This document shows positions 40,216 through 47,912 of a DNA stretch of 54,417 nucleotides, in pieces. Source of the stretch: Actinomycetota bacterium (GTDB lineage Bacteria; Actinomycetota; AC-67); the NCBI GenBank assembly GCA_041658565.1, contig JBAZZY010000017.1, positions 1 to 54,417 of the forward strand, read 5' to 3'. Both the position numbers and the translations under genes were made by a program. Below the pieces are notes generated by a model, which had not been told where the DNA came from, did not search any database, and saw only the letters and a program-made list of their open reading frames with translations. Each line of letters starts with the position of its first letter. Within the stretch, counting starts at the first letter, position 1.

Positions 40216-41276
40216 GCGTTCTGGACGACCGCGAGCACATCGTGGCCGTCGATCCGTCCGACGCGCTCGGTTTCGTCGAGCGTGCTGCGGAGCAGTGGGC
40301 CGAGGGGGTCCGGCGCGCGCGCGCGGCATCCATCTCGGTCGAGGCCGCCGGGATCCGCAATGTCGTGGTTTGCGGCATGGGCGGCAGCGGGATCTCAGGC
40401 GACGTTGCCGTTGCCGTTGCCGCGCCGCTTTCGTCGGTTCCCGTGGCGGTGGTCAAGGGCTACGACCTACCCTCGTGGGTCGGTCCCGACGCCCTCGTGG
40501 TGTGCGCGTCGTACTCCGGGAACACGGAAGAGACGTTGTCGTGTTTCGAGCAGGCGCGCGCGCGCGGCGCGCGCATCGTCGCGGTAACGACCGGCGGGGC
40601 ACTCGCCGAACTCGCCGCGAGCGCAGGCGTGGCGTGTATCTCCCCGGTCGAAGGATTGCAGCCTCGGGCCGCTCTCTACTCGCTGGCCCCCTCGGTTCTG
40701 GTGACCCTCGAGCGCCTCGGCGTCCTTCCGGACCTCTCCGGAGATCTCAAGGAAGTTGAGTCCGTTTTGGATGCCGGGGCGGCGAACCTTCGTCGCGAGG
40801 TTCCGACCGCGACCAATGAAGCCAAACGCCTAGCGGTCGCACTGAGCGGCCGGCTTCCGATCGTGTGGGGCCAAGAAGGGATCTTGTCTGTGGCCGCCGT
40901 GCGGTGGCGCTGTCAGTTGAACGAGAACGCGAAGATGCCCGCGTGGTCCGCCGTCCTGCCCGAACTCGACCACAACGAAATCGTCGGCTACGACCCGGGA
41001 ATCGCGGCGCTCGGAGAGGTCGCCGTTGTTGTGCTTCGGTCGCCCGGGGAGCACCCCCGGATCGCGCGCCGCATCGACGCGACACTGGCGGGGATGGGGG
41101 AGCGCGTCGGGGCAGTCTTGGAGGCGACCGCCTCGGGGCAGGCGCCGTCGGCGCGACTGATGTCGGCATGTCTGCTCGGCGACTTCGTCAGCATTTATTG
41201 CGCGTTGCTTCGGGGCGCCGACCCGACCCCCGTAGCGGTTATCGAGAGCCTGAAGGCGCAACTCGCGTCGCGGTAG
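40212..41276 (+). CDS. Bifunctional phosphoglucose/phosphomannose isomerase (SIS domain)
   Basis: A 354-aa protein with two SIS-type halves. VVVCGMGGSGISGDVAV and CASYSGNTEETLSCFEQA are the sugar-phosphate loops of the first SIS domain; WRCQLNENAKMPAW and ELDHNEIVGYD mark the second and carry the conserved Glu/His. This matches the TIGR02128 isomerase family, linking fructose-6-P to glucose-6-P and mannose-6-P, the substrate of the adjacent manB. The start is GTG40212 in GTGA overlap with the Trm112 gene. Confidence 0.88.
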   Translation: MSVLDDREHIVAVDPSDALGFVERAAEQWAEGVRRARAASISVEAAGIRNVVVCGMGGSGISGDVAVAVAAPLSSVPVAVVKGYDLPSWVGPDALVVCASYSGNTEETLSCFEQARARGARIVAVTTGGALAELAASAGVACISPVEGLQPRAALYSLAPSVLVTLERLGVLPDLSGDLKEVESVLDAGAANLRREVPTATNEAKRLAVALSGRLPIVWGQEGILSVAAVRWRCQLNENAKMPAWSAVLPELDHNEIVGYDPGIAALGEVAVVVLRSPGEHPRIARRIDATLAGMGERVGAVLEATASGQAPSARLMSACLLGDFVSIYCALLRGADPTPVAVIESLKAQLASR

Positions 41277-41298
41277 GGCAATCTTTCCGCTTTTCCCC

Positions 41299-41335
41299 GG
41301 CCCCGGGAAACCGCATATGCTTGCCGGGCTTTTTC
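41299..41335 (+). terminator. Possible Rho-independent terminator
   Basis: CCCGG near 41303-41306 can pair with CCGGG (41324-41328) across a 17-nt loop containing GCATATGC, followed by CTTTTTC. The stem is short, so termination may be partial before ahcY. Confidence 0.4.
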
Positions 41336-41353
41336 GTCTCCAGGAGGACTCGG

Positions 41354-42604
41354 ATGGATTTCGACATCAAGGATGCTTCCCTCGCCGCGCGCGGACGTGT
41401 TCGGATTGAGTGGGCGGCCGGCCACATGCCGGTCTTGGAGGCGATTCGCGAACGCTTCGCTAAGGAGAAGCCGCTCGCCGGCGTAAGCATTGCGGCGTGC
41501 TTGCACGTGACGACCGAGACCGCGAACCTCATGCTCGCACTGCAGGCAGGCGGCGCCGACGTGGCGCTTTGCGCGTCGAACCCGTTGTCCACGCAGGACG
41601 ACACGGCGGCCGCGCTGGTCGACATGGGGATTCCCACCTACGCCATCAAGGGTGAGGACAACGCAACCTACTACGGTCATATCAATCGCATCTTGGACCG
41701 CGAGCCGGTCGTGACGATGGACGACGGCGCCGACTTGGTGAGCGTGCTGCACAAGCAGCGCCAGGGGCAGATCGACAAGATCATCGCGGGGACCGAGGAG
41801 ACGACAACCGGCGTGATCAGGCTCCGGCAGATGGCGGCCGCGAAGGTACTGCGGTACCCGATCGTCGCCGTCAACGACACGCCGACCAAGCGCATGTTTG
41901 ACAACCGATACGGCACCGGTCAGTCCACCCTTGATGGGATCACGCGCGCGACCAACATCTTGTGGGCCGGCAAGACCGTCGTCATCGGCGGCTACGGTTA
42001 CGGCGGGCGCGGGCTGGCGATGCGCGCGCGCGGGATGGGATCGCAGGTCATCGTGACCGAGGTCGATGCCGTGAAGGCGTTGGAAGCCGCAATGGAGGGC
42101 TACCGAGTGATGCCGATGGTCGACGCGGCGCGCGTCGGAGACGTGTTCATCACCGTCACCGGGGACAAGGACATCTTGCGTCGGGAGCACTTCGAGGTCA
42201 TCAAGGACGGTGCGATCGTCGCGAACACAGGCCACTTCGACGTTGAGATCAACAAGGGCGACCTGCTCGCGATGACGACCTCGACTCGCGAGGTTCGCGA
42301 TCACGTTGTCGAGCATGTTCTCGTCGACGGCCGCAAGGTGTACTTGCTTGCGGACGGGCGACTGGTGAACCTTGCCGCGGCCGAGGGTCACCCGGCGACC
42401 GTGATGGACATGTCCTTTGCCGACCAAGCGCTGACGGCCGAGTGGCTCGTCCAGAACCAGGGTCTGGCTCCCGAGGTCTACGACGTCCCCGCCGAGATCG
42501 ACCGCGAGGTTGCGCGCGTGAAGCTCGAAACGATGGGCATCCGGATCGACGAGTTGACCCCGGAGCAGGTCTCCTACCTGGGTTCCTGGCAGGAAGGCAC
42601 CTAA
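41354..42604 (+). CDS. ahcY: Adenosylhomocysteinase
   Basis: A 416-aa NAD-dependent enzyme hydrolysing S-adenosylhomocysteine to adenosine and homocysteine. Landmarks: AACLHVTTETANLMLALQAG, GTEETTTGVIRLRQM, NDTPTKRMFDNRYGTGQS, the NAD-binding VVIGGYGYGGRGLAMRARG, and NTGHFDVEIN. It lacks the ~40-residue insertion of the eukaryotic/mycobacterial long form, so it is the short type. ATG41354 has AGGAGG upstream. It fits the high number of SAM methyltransferases in the window. Confidence 0.96.
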   Translation: MDFDIKDASLAARGRVRIEWAAGHMPVLEAIRERFAKEKPLAGVSIAACLHVTTETANLMLALQAGGADVALCASNPLSTQDDTAAALVDMGIPTYAIKGEDNATYYGHINRILDREPVVTMDDGADLVSVLHKQRQGQIDKIIAGTEETTTGVIRLRQMAAAKVLRYPIVAVNDTPTKRMFDNRYGTGQSTLDGITRATNILWAGKTVVIGGYGYGGRGLAMRARGMGSQVIVTEVDAVKALEAAMEGYRVMPMVDAARVGDVFITVTGDKDILRREHFEVIKDGAIVANTGHFDVEINKGDLLAMTTSTREVRDHVVEHVLVDGRKVYLLADGRLVNLAAAEGHPATVMDMSFADQALTAEWLVQNQGLAPEVYDVPAEIDREVARVKLETMGIRIDELTPEQVSYLGSWQEGT

Positions 42605-42611
42605 GGCGGGG

Positions 42612-42734
42612 TTACCTCCCCTGCGCCACGATCTCCATCAACTCGTCCGCGCGCTCGACGAAGAACAGGTGCCCCGCTTCGGGGTAGTACGTCGCGCGTC
42701 GCCGCGGACGCATGCGACGTGGTTCGGCGCCGAC
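42612..42734 (-). pseudogene. C-terminal fragment of an alpha/beta-hydrolase
   Basis: On the minus strand, reading to the TAA at 42612-42614, the frame encodes RATYYPEAGHLFFVERADEL, then MEIVAQGR. YPEAGHLFFVERADEL is the catalytic-His end of alpha/beta-hydrolase-fold proteins. The ~220 residues that should precede it are missing: upstream lies the stop of the FAD oxidase at 42735. An ATG near 42701 is present but would give only ~30 residues. This is best read as a truncated remnant. Confidence 0.6.
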
Positions 42735-44147
42735 CTACTCGGGCGGGACTCGTTCGCTGGCGTGACTCGGCCACATCGCGACGAGCTTCCCCGGGTTCAA
42801 GATGCCGAGCGGATCCAGCGCGTGTTTGATCGTGCGCATGATCTCAAGTGCCTCACCGTGCTCGGCATCCAAGAAGCGCATCTTCCCGAGGCCGACGCCG
42901 TGCTCTCCCGTGCATGTGCCGTCCATCGCTAGGGCGCGCGCCACGATTCGCTCGTTCAACTGCTCCGCCTCGGCGAGCTGCTCGGGGTCTTGTGGGTCGA
43001 TGACCAAAAGCACGTGGAAGTTGCCGTCGCCGACGTGGCCGACGATCGGCGCGGGGATGGTTGAACGCGAGAGGTCCTCCTTCGTCTGCACGACGCACTC
43101 CGCCAGCCGCGAGATCGGAACGCATACGTCGGTGGTGAGGCCCTTCGCGCCGGGGCGCAGAGCAAGCCCGGCGTAGTAGGCGTTGTGTCGCGCGTGCCAC
43201 AGGCGCGTGCGGTCCTCTGGGCTAGTCGCCCATTCGAACCGGGCCCCTCCGTGCCTCACCGCTACGGCCTGCGCGATCTCGGATTGCTCGGCGACGCCGG
43301 CAGGGGTCCCGTGGAATTCGTAGAACAGGGTCGGGGCGACCGGATAGTGAAGGTCCGAGCGCTTGTTGACGGCGTCCATCTGCACCTCGTCGAGCAGCTC
43401 GATGCGCGCGACCGGAACTCCAAGCTGGATGGTCTCGATGACGCTGGACACCGCACCTGCGATGTCGGAGAAGGAGCAGACTGCGGCGGCTATCGCTTCC
43501 GGCACTCCGTACAGCCGCACCGTCAGTTCGGTGATGATCCCGAGGGTGCCTTCAGATCCGACGAACAGTCGCGTGAGGTCGTAGCCGGCCGACGATTTGC
43601 GCGCGCGCCGCGCCGTGCGCACTACGCGGCCGTCGGCGAGCACTACCGTCAGGCTCACGACGTTGTCGCGCATCGTGCCGTAACGAACGGCATTTGTGCC
43701 GGACGCGCGGGTGGCGGCCATGCCGCCGAGCGTCGCCTCGGCGCCGGGATCCACCGGGAAGAACAGGCCGTGATCGCGCAAGCGTTCGTTGAGTTGATTG
43801 CGGGTGACCCCGGCTTGAACGGTCGCATCGAGGTCTTCGGGGCTGATCGAAACGATGGCGTTCATGCCGGACAGGTCGACGCAAATGCCGCCGTGAACCG
43901 CAGTCACATGGCCTTCCAGTGATGTGCCGGCGCCGAAGGGAATGACCGGCGTGGCCGACCGTGCGCAAATGCGGACGATCTCGCTTACCTCCGCGGTGTC
44001 GTTTGGGAATGCGACGGCATCCGGAGGCATTGGCGTGTGGTAGGACTCGTCCTTGCCGTGCTGCTCGCGTACGGCGGCGTTCGTGGACAGCCGGTCGCCG
44101 AGAAACGCGCGCAGTTCTGCGATGACTTCCGGTGCGGTGCTTCCCAT
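42735..44147 (-). CDS. FAD-linked oxidase, D-lactate/glycolate dehydrogenase type
   Basis: A 470-aa protein of the FAD_binding_4 plus FAD-oxidase_C architecture. PVIPFGAGTSLEGHVTA and LFFPVDPGAEATLGGM form the PCMH-type FAD site; the C-terminal VGHVGDGNFHVLLVIDP and TGEHGVGLGKMRF (metal/substrate histidines) match LDHD/GlcD enzymes that oxidise D-2-hydroxyacids. ATG44147 is supported by GGGAGGT on the complement 7 nt upstream; the frame opens at 44213. It is the only complete minus-strand gene between 27 and 54 kb and sits between two gene fragments, so it was probably inserted into the ahcY-mtnA interval. Confidence 0.9.
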   Translation of the reverse strand: MGSTAPEVIAELRAFLGDRLSTNAAVREQHGKDESYHTPMPPDAVAFPNDTAEVSEIVRICARSATPVIPFGAGTSLEGHVTAVHGGICVDLSGMNAIVSISPEDLDATVQAGVTRNQLNERLRDHGLFFPVDPGAEATLGGMAATRASGTNAVRYGTMRDNVVSLTVVLADGRVVRTARRARKSSAGYDLTRLFVGSEGTLGIITELTVRLYGVPEAIAAAVCSFSDIAGAVSSVIETIQLGVPVARIELLDEVQMDAVNKRSDLHYPVAPTLFYEFHGTPAGVAEQSEIAQAVAVRHGGARFEWATSPEDRTRLWHARHNAYYAGLALRPGAKGLTTDVCVPISRLAECVVQTKEDLSRSTIPAPIVGHVGDGNFHVLLVIDPQDPEQLAEAEQLNERIVARALAMDGTCTGEHGVGLGKMRFLDAEHGEALEIMRTIKHALDPLGILNPGKLVAMWPSHASERVPPE

Positions 44148-44192
44148 CGGTGGACCTCCCGTGCGGCAGATGCGAAAAGGATAGGAGACGGG

Positions 44193-44432
44193 GTGAGCGC
44201 GCGCATCAGACACCGCTTCACCGGACGGTTCGCGCTCGTCGGGCTCTCCATCGGAGTGGTTACCGGACTCGGTGGGCAGCTATCCCTGGGTCAATTCGCG
44301 GTGGCGGGAATCGGCGCGGCCGCGTCGTTTAGGGTCACCTCCGCGACTGGGAACTACACGCTTGGGTTGGCCGCGGCCGGCCTTGCGGCCGCCCGTCTAG
44401 CCGGTCGTCTGTACGGCGACCGCGTCACCGGT
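44193..44432 (+). pseudogene. Fragment of a LivH/LivM-type branched-chain amino-acid ABC permease
   Basis: From GTG44193 (ribosome site AGGAGACGG) the frame reads RFTGRFALVGLSIGVVTGLG, then GGQLSLGQFAVAGIGAAASF and TGNYTLGLAAAGLAAARLAG. GGQLSLGQFAFAGIGA-type sequence is the signature of LivH/LivM permeases. Only ~60 of ~300 residues remain. There is no stop before mtnA, so the fragment is in frame with that gene. Confidence 0.6.
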
Positions 44433-44447
44433 ATGCTGCCGCCCGTG

Positions 44448-45497
44448 ATGCGGGCTATCGAGTGGCGAAGCGGCGACATCGTCGTCATCGACCAGACGTT
44501 GCTGCCGCACCGGCTGGTGAGGCGCACGCTGCGCACGACTGAAGAGGTCGCCGAGGCGATTTCGACTCTTCGCGTGCGCGGGGCTCCTCTTCTTGGAATC
44601 GTCGGAGCGATGGGGGTTGCACAGGCCGCGCTTCGGCCTCGCGCTTCCCGTTCGGCAACGGTTCTGGCGCGCGCCGAGCAGGCCGGCGCGCTTCTCGCCG
44701 CGACGCGGCCGACGGCCGTGAATCTGTCGTGGGCAATCGAGCGAACACTCGCGGTCGCCCGCGCCGAGGCGACATCGCTCGGTCCGGCCGCCCTCGCGCG
44801 GCGCCTCCTGCAAGAGGCGCTCGCCATCCACGCCGAGGACGAGCGCGCGTGCGAGGTGATGGCCGCTCACGCCCTCGAGTTCTTCTCTGCGGGGGCGACG
44901 GTGCTTACGCACTGCAACACCGGCTTCTTGGTAACCGGCGGGCGCGGCACCGCGCTGGGGGCAATCGGATACGCGCACGAGCAAGGGCTCGCAGTGCGGG
45001 TGTTCGCGTGCGAGACGCGGCCGCTGCTGCAAGGCGCGCGCCTGACGGCGTGGGAACTCGGCCGGCTGGGCATCGAGCACGCTCTGATCGTCGATGGCGC
45101 GGCGGCCGGCCTCATCGCGCGCGGCGAGGTGTCGCTGGTCATGACCGGCGCCGACCGCATTGCGGCTAACGGCGATGTCGCAAACAAAGTCGGTACGTAC
45201 GCTCACGCGCTGGCGGCGCGCGCGGCGGGGATCCCCTTCGTGATCGTCGCCCCGACCACGACCGTAGACCTGAAGACCCGGTCCGGGAGCGGCATCGAGG
45301 TCGAGGAGCGCGCGGCATCGGAGGTGCTTTCCTTCGGAGGCGCGGCAATCGCCCCGAAGGGGACTGCCGCGCGCAATCCGGCGTTCGACGTCACGCCGGC
45401 CGACCTGGTCACCGCGATTGTTACCGAGCAAGGAGTCGCTCGCGCTCCGTATCGCCGCTCTCTTGCTGCGCAGGTTCGTCGGGCGGTCCGCGCGTAG
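44448..45497 (+). CDS. mtnA: S-methyl-5-thioribose-1-phosphate isomerase
   Basis: A 349-aa MtnA of the methionine salvage pathway, converting methylthioribose-1-P to methylthioribulose-1-P. Key segments: VVIDQTLLPHRLV, RVRGAPLLGIVGAMGVA, HCNTGFLVTGG (catalytic Cys) and MTGADRIAANGDVANKVGTY (catalytic Asp). ATG44448 gives the usual family N-terminus; ATG44433 and a read-through from GTG44193 are also in frame. The gene lies in the ahcY-mtnA-comF order seen in other actinobacteria. Confidence 0.93.
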   Translation: MRAIEWRSGDIVVIDQTLLPHRLVRRTLRTTEEVAEAISTLRVRGAPLLGIVGAMGVAQAALRPRASRSATVLARAEQAGALLAATRPTAVNLSWAIERTLAVARAEATSLGPAALARRLLQEALAIHAEDERACEVMAAHALEFFSAGATVLTHCNTGFLVTGGRGTALGAIGYAHEQGLAVRVFACETRPLLQGARLTAWELGRLGIEHALIVDGAAAGLIARGEVSLVMTGADRIAANGDVANKVGTYAHALAARAAGIPFVIVAPTTTVDLKTRSGSGIEVEERAASEVLSFGGAAIAPKGTAARNPAFDVTPADLVTAIVTEQGVARAPYRRSLAAQVRRAVRA

Positions 45498-45551
45498 ACG
45501 AGCGACTCCGTCGCGAACCGGTCCATCGTTACACTCCGAGCACTCCGATCG

Positions 45552-45570
45552 CGCACCGCTACACGGTGCG
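45552..45570. repeat. Hairpin upstream of comF
   Basis: CGCACCG (45552-45558) and CGGTGCG (45564-45570) form a 7-bp stem with a 5-nt loop, 24 nt before the comF GTG. It lacks a U-tract and could be an operator or a weak mtnA terminator. Confidence 0.35.
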
Positions 45571-45594
45571 TCAGGTTGGAATAGCGTAGTTTTC

Positions 45595-46254
45595 GTGCGG
45601 CTTTCGGACCTTTTGTTTCCCCCTCGTTGCCTGTCGTGCCGCGTTCTCAGTTCGGGATGGTTGTGCTCGGCGTGTGCGGCCGCCTTCCCGCGCATCGAGG
45701 CGTGCTGCGACCGTTGTGGGCGACCGTCAATGCGCCCGGTGGCGGGGTGTGCCGCGTGTTGCCGCGCGCGTCCTCCGTGGCGTTTCGCGCGCGCGGCGGC
45801 TGTTTACGAGGGGCCGGCGCGCGATGCGCTGATGACGTTCAAGCTCGGTGGAGAGCGGCGCGCGGCGCACGGCCTCGCCGCCGCGATGGTTGAGTCGTCC
45901 GCGGGGCTGTCGAGAACCGCAGTGACGTTCGTACCGGCGACACGGCGCGCGGTCGCGGTTCGCGGCTTCAACCCGGCCCGCGAGCTTTCACGGCAGGTTG
46001 CGCGCGCCCTTGGTGTGCAATGCGTTGGAACCTTGCGCAAGACCAGGGAGACGAGGGACCAGGCGGGTTTGGGCCGCCTTGAGCGTCGCGAGAATCTTCG
46101 GGGGGCGTTCGCGGCTGTTGCCCGTCCTCCCCGTTCGCTGCTGCTGGTGGACGACGTCATGACGACCGGGGCTACTGCGGCTGAATGCGCCCGGGCACTG
46201 CTGAATGCGGGCGTTGTTGAGATCGACGTTCTCACATTCGCCCGAGCCCTATAG
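45595..46254 (+). CDS. comF: ComF-family phosphoribosyltransferase-like protein
   Basis: A 219-aa ComF homologue. The N-terminus has paired cysteines (PPRCLSCRVL, WLCSACAAAF, CCDRCGRP, GCAACCR) forming a double zinc finger. The C-terminal phosphoribosyltransferase fold has the PRPP loop SLLLVDDVMTTGATAAEC. In competent bacteria ComF acts in DNA uptake; in actinobacteria its role is uncertain. GTG45595 has no ribosome site but TAGCGT lies 7 nt upstream, so it may be leaderless. It precedes hpf, as in other actinobacteria. Confidence 0.88.
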   Translation: MRLSDLLFPPRCLSCRVLSSGWLCSACAAAFPRIEACCDRCGRPSMRPVAGCAACCRARPPWRFARAAAVYEGPARDALMTFKLGGERRAAHGLAAAMVESSAGLSRTAVTFVPATRRAVAVRGFNPARELSRQVARALGVQCVGTLRKTRETRDQAGLGRLERRENLRGAFAAVARPPRSLLLVDDVMTTGATAAECARALLNAGVVEIDVLTFARAL

Positions 46255-46257
46255 AAT
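46250..46257 (+). promoter_or_regulatory. -10 element of the hpf leader RNA
   Basis: TATAGAAT overlaps the comF stop codon. TAGAAT (46252-46257) is 7 nt upstream of G46265, the first base of the closing stem of the structured RNA. The -35 position holds only a weak TTCTCA. Confidence 0.55.
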
Positions 46258-46264
46258 CATCATT

Positions 46265-46540
46265 GAGGTTCCGCTTGGGTCTGTGGTTGAGGCAGCCCGG
46301 AAGGACTGCCAAGTCGATGCTAGTGGCGGGCGAAACGACCCACGTAAGGCAACCCGTGGTTGCTGAGCATGGTGCCACTTAGGAGTAAGTCCTGCCGTGG
46401 CGGGTCCGCCGGATCCGTGCGCGAGAGGAGGTAAGCGGCCGCAAGCGCTGGGTCCGTCAGGATTCACTGTGAGCGCAAGGTCTCGAGCTTCCCGGCAGGC
46501 GAGTGTGGGGTCAAAGACCAGGTCAGCCGGGCGGAACCTC
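46265..46540 (+). ncRNA. Large structured leader RNA upstream of hpf, raiA-motif-like
   Basis: The ends are exact complements: GAGGTTCCGC (46265-46274) and GCGGAACCTC (46531-46540) close a 276-nt domain. Inside are further helices: GGCAG/CTGCC (46291-46295/46306-46310), AGTGGC/GCCACT (46322-46327/46374-46379), GCAACC/GGTTGC, and GGTC-AAA-GACC (46509-46519). No open frame with a ribosome site fits. A -10 box ends 7 nt before the stem, and hpf follows 36 nt after it without a terminator. The raiA motif is an established structured RNA of Actinobacteria and Firmicutes named for its position before raiA/hpf; position and size fit, but I could not align a consensus. Confidence 0.65.
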
Positions 46541-46576
46541 GTAAAAGTGGAAATGGGCCGTGGACGGGAGGGTTCA

Positions 46577-47188
46577 ATGCAGGTGATCGTCAAGGGCCAC
46601 CACACGCATGTTTCAAGCTCACTTAAGGAACTCGCGACAAACAAGATCGAGAAGGTAAGTCGGTTCTTGGACAGCATTCAGACTGCGGAGATCGAGTTCT
46701 CCGAGGAGCACAACCCGCGGATCTCCGACAAGCACATCGTCGAGATAACGCTCACGACGAAGACCCGCGTGCTGCGCGCGCGCGCGAGCGGTACCGACGC
46801 CGCCACCGCAGTTGACCGCGTCCTGGACAAGGTTGAAGCGCAGGTTCGACGACTGAAGGGGAAGTTCGTCGAGAGGGGAAGCAGGACAAGCCGGGGCATC
46901 TCGGGCATTGCCCTCAGTCCCGATGAGTCTGTTTCGGCCCCGATCTCACGGAACGGGGCTCTTGGTCCGATAGAATCGGATGGAGAGCAAGAAACGGGCG
47001 AAGAGGATCGGCCGCACATCACGCGTACGAAGCGATTTGCGGTCAAGCCGATGACACCCGAGGAGGCCGTGCTCCAGATGGAAATGCTTGGCCATGATTT
47101 CTATCTATTCGTTGACGCTGAGAGTGAGCACGCCGGCGTTGTATACCGGCGGCATGATGGCTCGTTCGGGTTGATCGAGCGCGACTAG
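46577..47188 (+). CDS. hpf: Long-form ribosome hibernation promoting factor
   Basis: A 203-aa protein. The N-terminal S30AE domain (~1-100) begins MQVIVKGHHTHVSSSLKELA and ends in DKVEAQVRRLKGKFVER; it binds the 30S decoding region. A variable acidic linker leads to the C-terminal dimerisation domain (RTKRFAVKPMTPEEAVLQME, FYLFVDAESEHAGVVYRR), which joins two ribosomes into 100S particles. ATG46577 has GGGAGGG upstream; the open frame extends into the leader RNA, which is not coding. Confidence 0.95.
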   Translation: MQVIVKGHHTHVSSSLKELATNKIEKVSRFLDSIQTAEIEFSEEHNPRISDKHIVEITLTTKTRVLRARASGTDAATAVDRVLDKVEAQVRRLKGKFVERGSRTSRGISGIALSPDESVSAPISRNGALGPIESDGEQETGEEDRPHITRTKRFAVKPMTPEEAVLQMEMLGHDFYLFVDAESEHAGVVYRRHDGSFGLIERD

Positions 47189-47204
47189 TGGTCGGAGGAG
47201 GGAC

Positions 47205-47900
47205 GTGAACGAGAGCGTAACCACACCGCCGGCGGGCGAGGAGCCGATTCGCGTCCTCATCGTGGACGACCATGCTTTGTTCCGCCGTGGCATCGTCATG
47301 GTTCTTGAGCAAGAGAAGGACGTCGAGGTGGTAGGTGAGGCTTCGGACGGGACCGAGGCGATCCAGATCGCGTCCGAGACGATGCCCGATGTTGTCTTGA
47401 TGGACGTGCGGATGCCGCGCCGGGGAGGCATCGAGGCCACCCAGCAGATCAAAGACTTGGTGCCGCATGCCAAGATCCTCATGCTCACGATCTCCGATGA
47501 GGAGGCGGATCTCTACGATGCCATCAAGGCGGGAGCCAGCGGCTACCTGTTGAAGGAAATATCCATCGAGGATGTCGCAGGCGCGATCCGGGCCGTGCAG
47601 GGCGGGCAGTCGATGATCAGCCCGTCGATGGCGTCGAAGCTTCTGGCCGAGTTCGCCACAATGGTCAAGAAGGGCGACGAGAAGCCCCTTGCATCTCAAC
47701 CTCGGCTGACCGAGCGGGAGATGGAAGTGCTGCGCCTGGTCGCGAAAGGACGCAATAACCGCGACATCGCCAAGGAGCTCTTCATCAGCGAAAACACCGT
47801 CAAGAACCACATCCGCAACATCCTTGAGAAGTTGCACTTGCACTCCCGGATGCAGGCGGTCGTGTACGCGGTTCGCGAGAAGCTCCTCGAGATCCAGTAG
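47205..47900 (+). CDS. NarL/FixJ-family response regulator
   Basis: A 231-aa two-domain regulator. The receiver (~14-130) contains VLIVDDHALFRRG, the phospho-acceptor region DVVLMDVRMPRRGG and the KEISIEDVAGAIRA Lys region; the LuxR-type HTH (~165-228) contains LTEREMEVLRLVAKGRNNRD and SENTVKNHIRNILEKL. No histidine kinase is encoded nearby, so the partner is remote. GTG47205 has GGAGG upstream. It takes the slot between hpf and secA, 16 nt after hpf, so it probably shares that transcript. Confidence 0.92.
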   Translation: MNESVTTPPAGEEPIRVLIVDDHALFRRGIVMVLEQEKDVEVVGEASDGTEAIQIASETMPDVVLMDVRMPRRGGIEATQQIKDLVPHAKILMLTISDEEADLYDAIKAGASGYLLKEISIEDVAGAIRAVQGGQSMISPSMASKLLAEFATMVKKGDEKPLASQPRLTEREMEVLRLVAKGRNNRDIAKELFISENTVKNHIRNILEKLHLHSRMQAVVYAVREKLLEIQ

Positions 47901-47912
47901 AAACCGCTTCTC

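Noticed and set aside
46265..46540. Leader RNA considered as RNase P, SRP or tmRNA
   Set aside because: The conserved cores of those RNAs are absent; position before hpf and the closed stem favour a raiA-type element.
46397..46576. N-terminal extension of hpf into the leader
   Set aside because: The sequence is structured RNA, and the S30AE domain begins exactly at ATG46577, which has a ribosome site.
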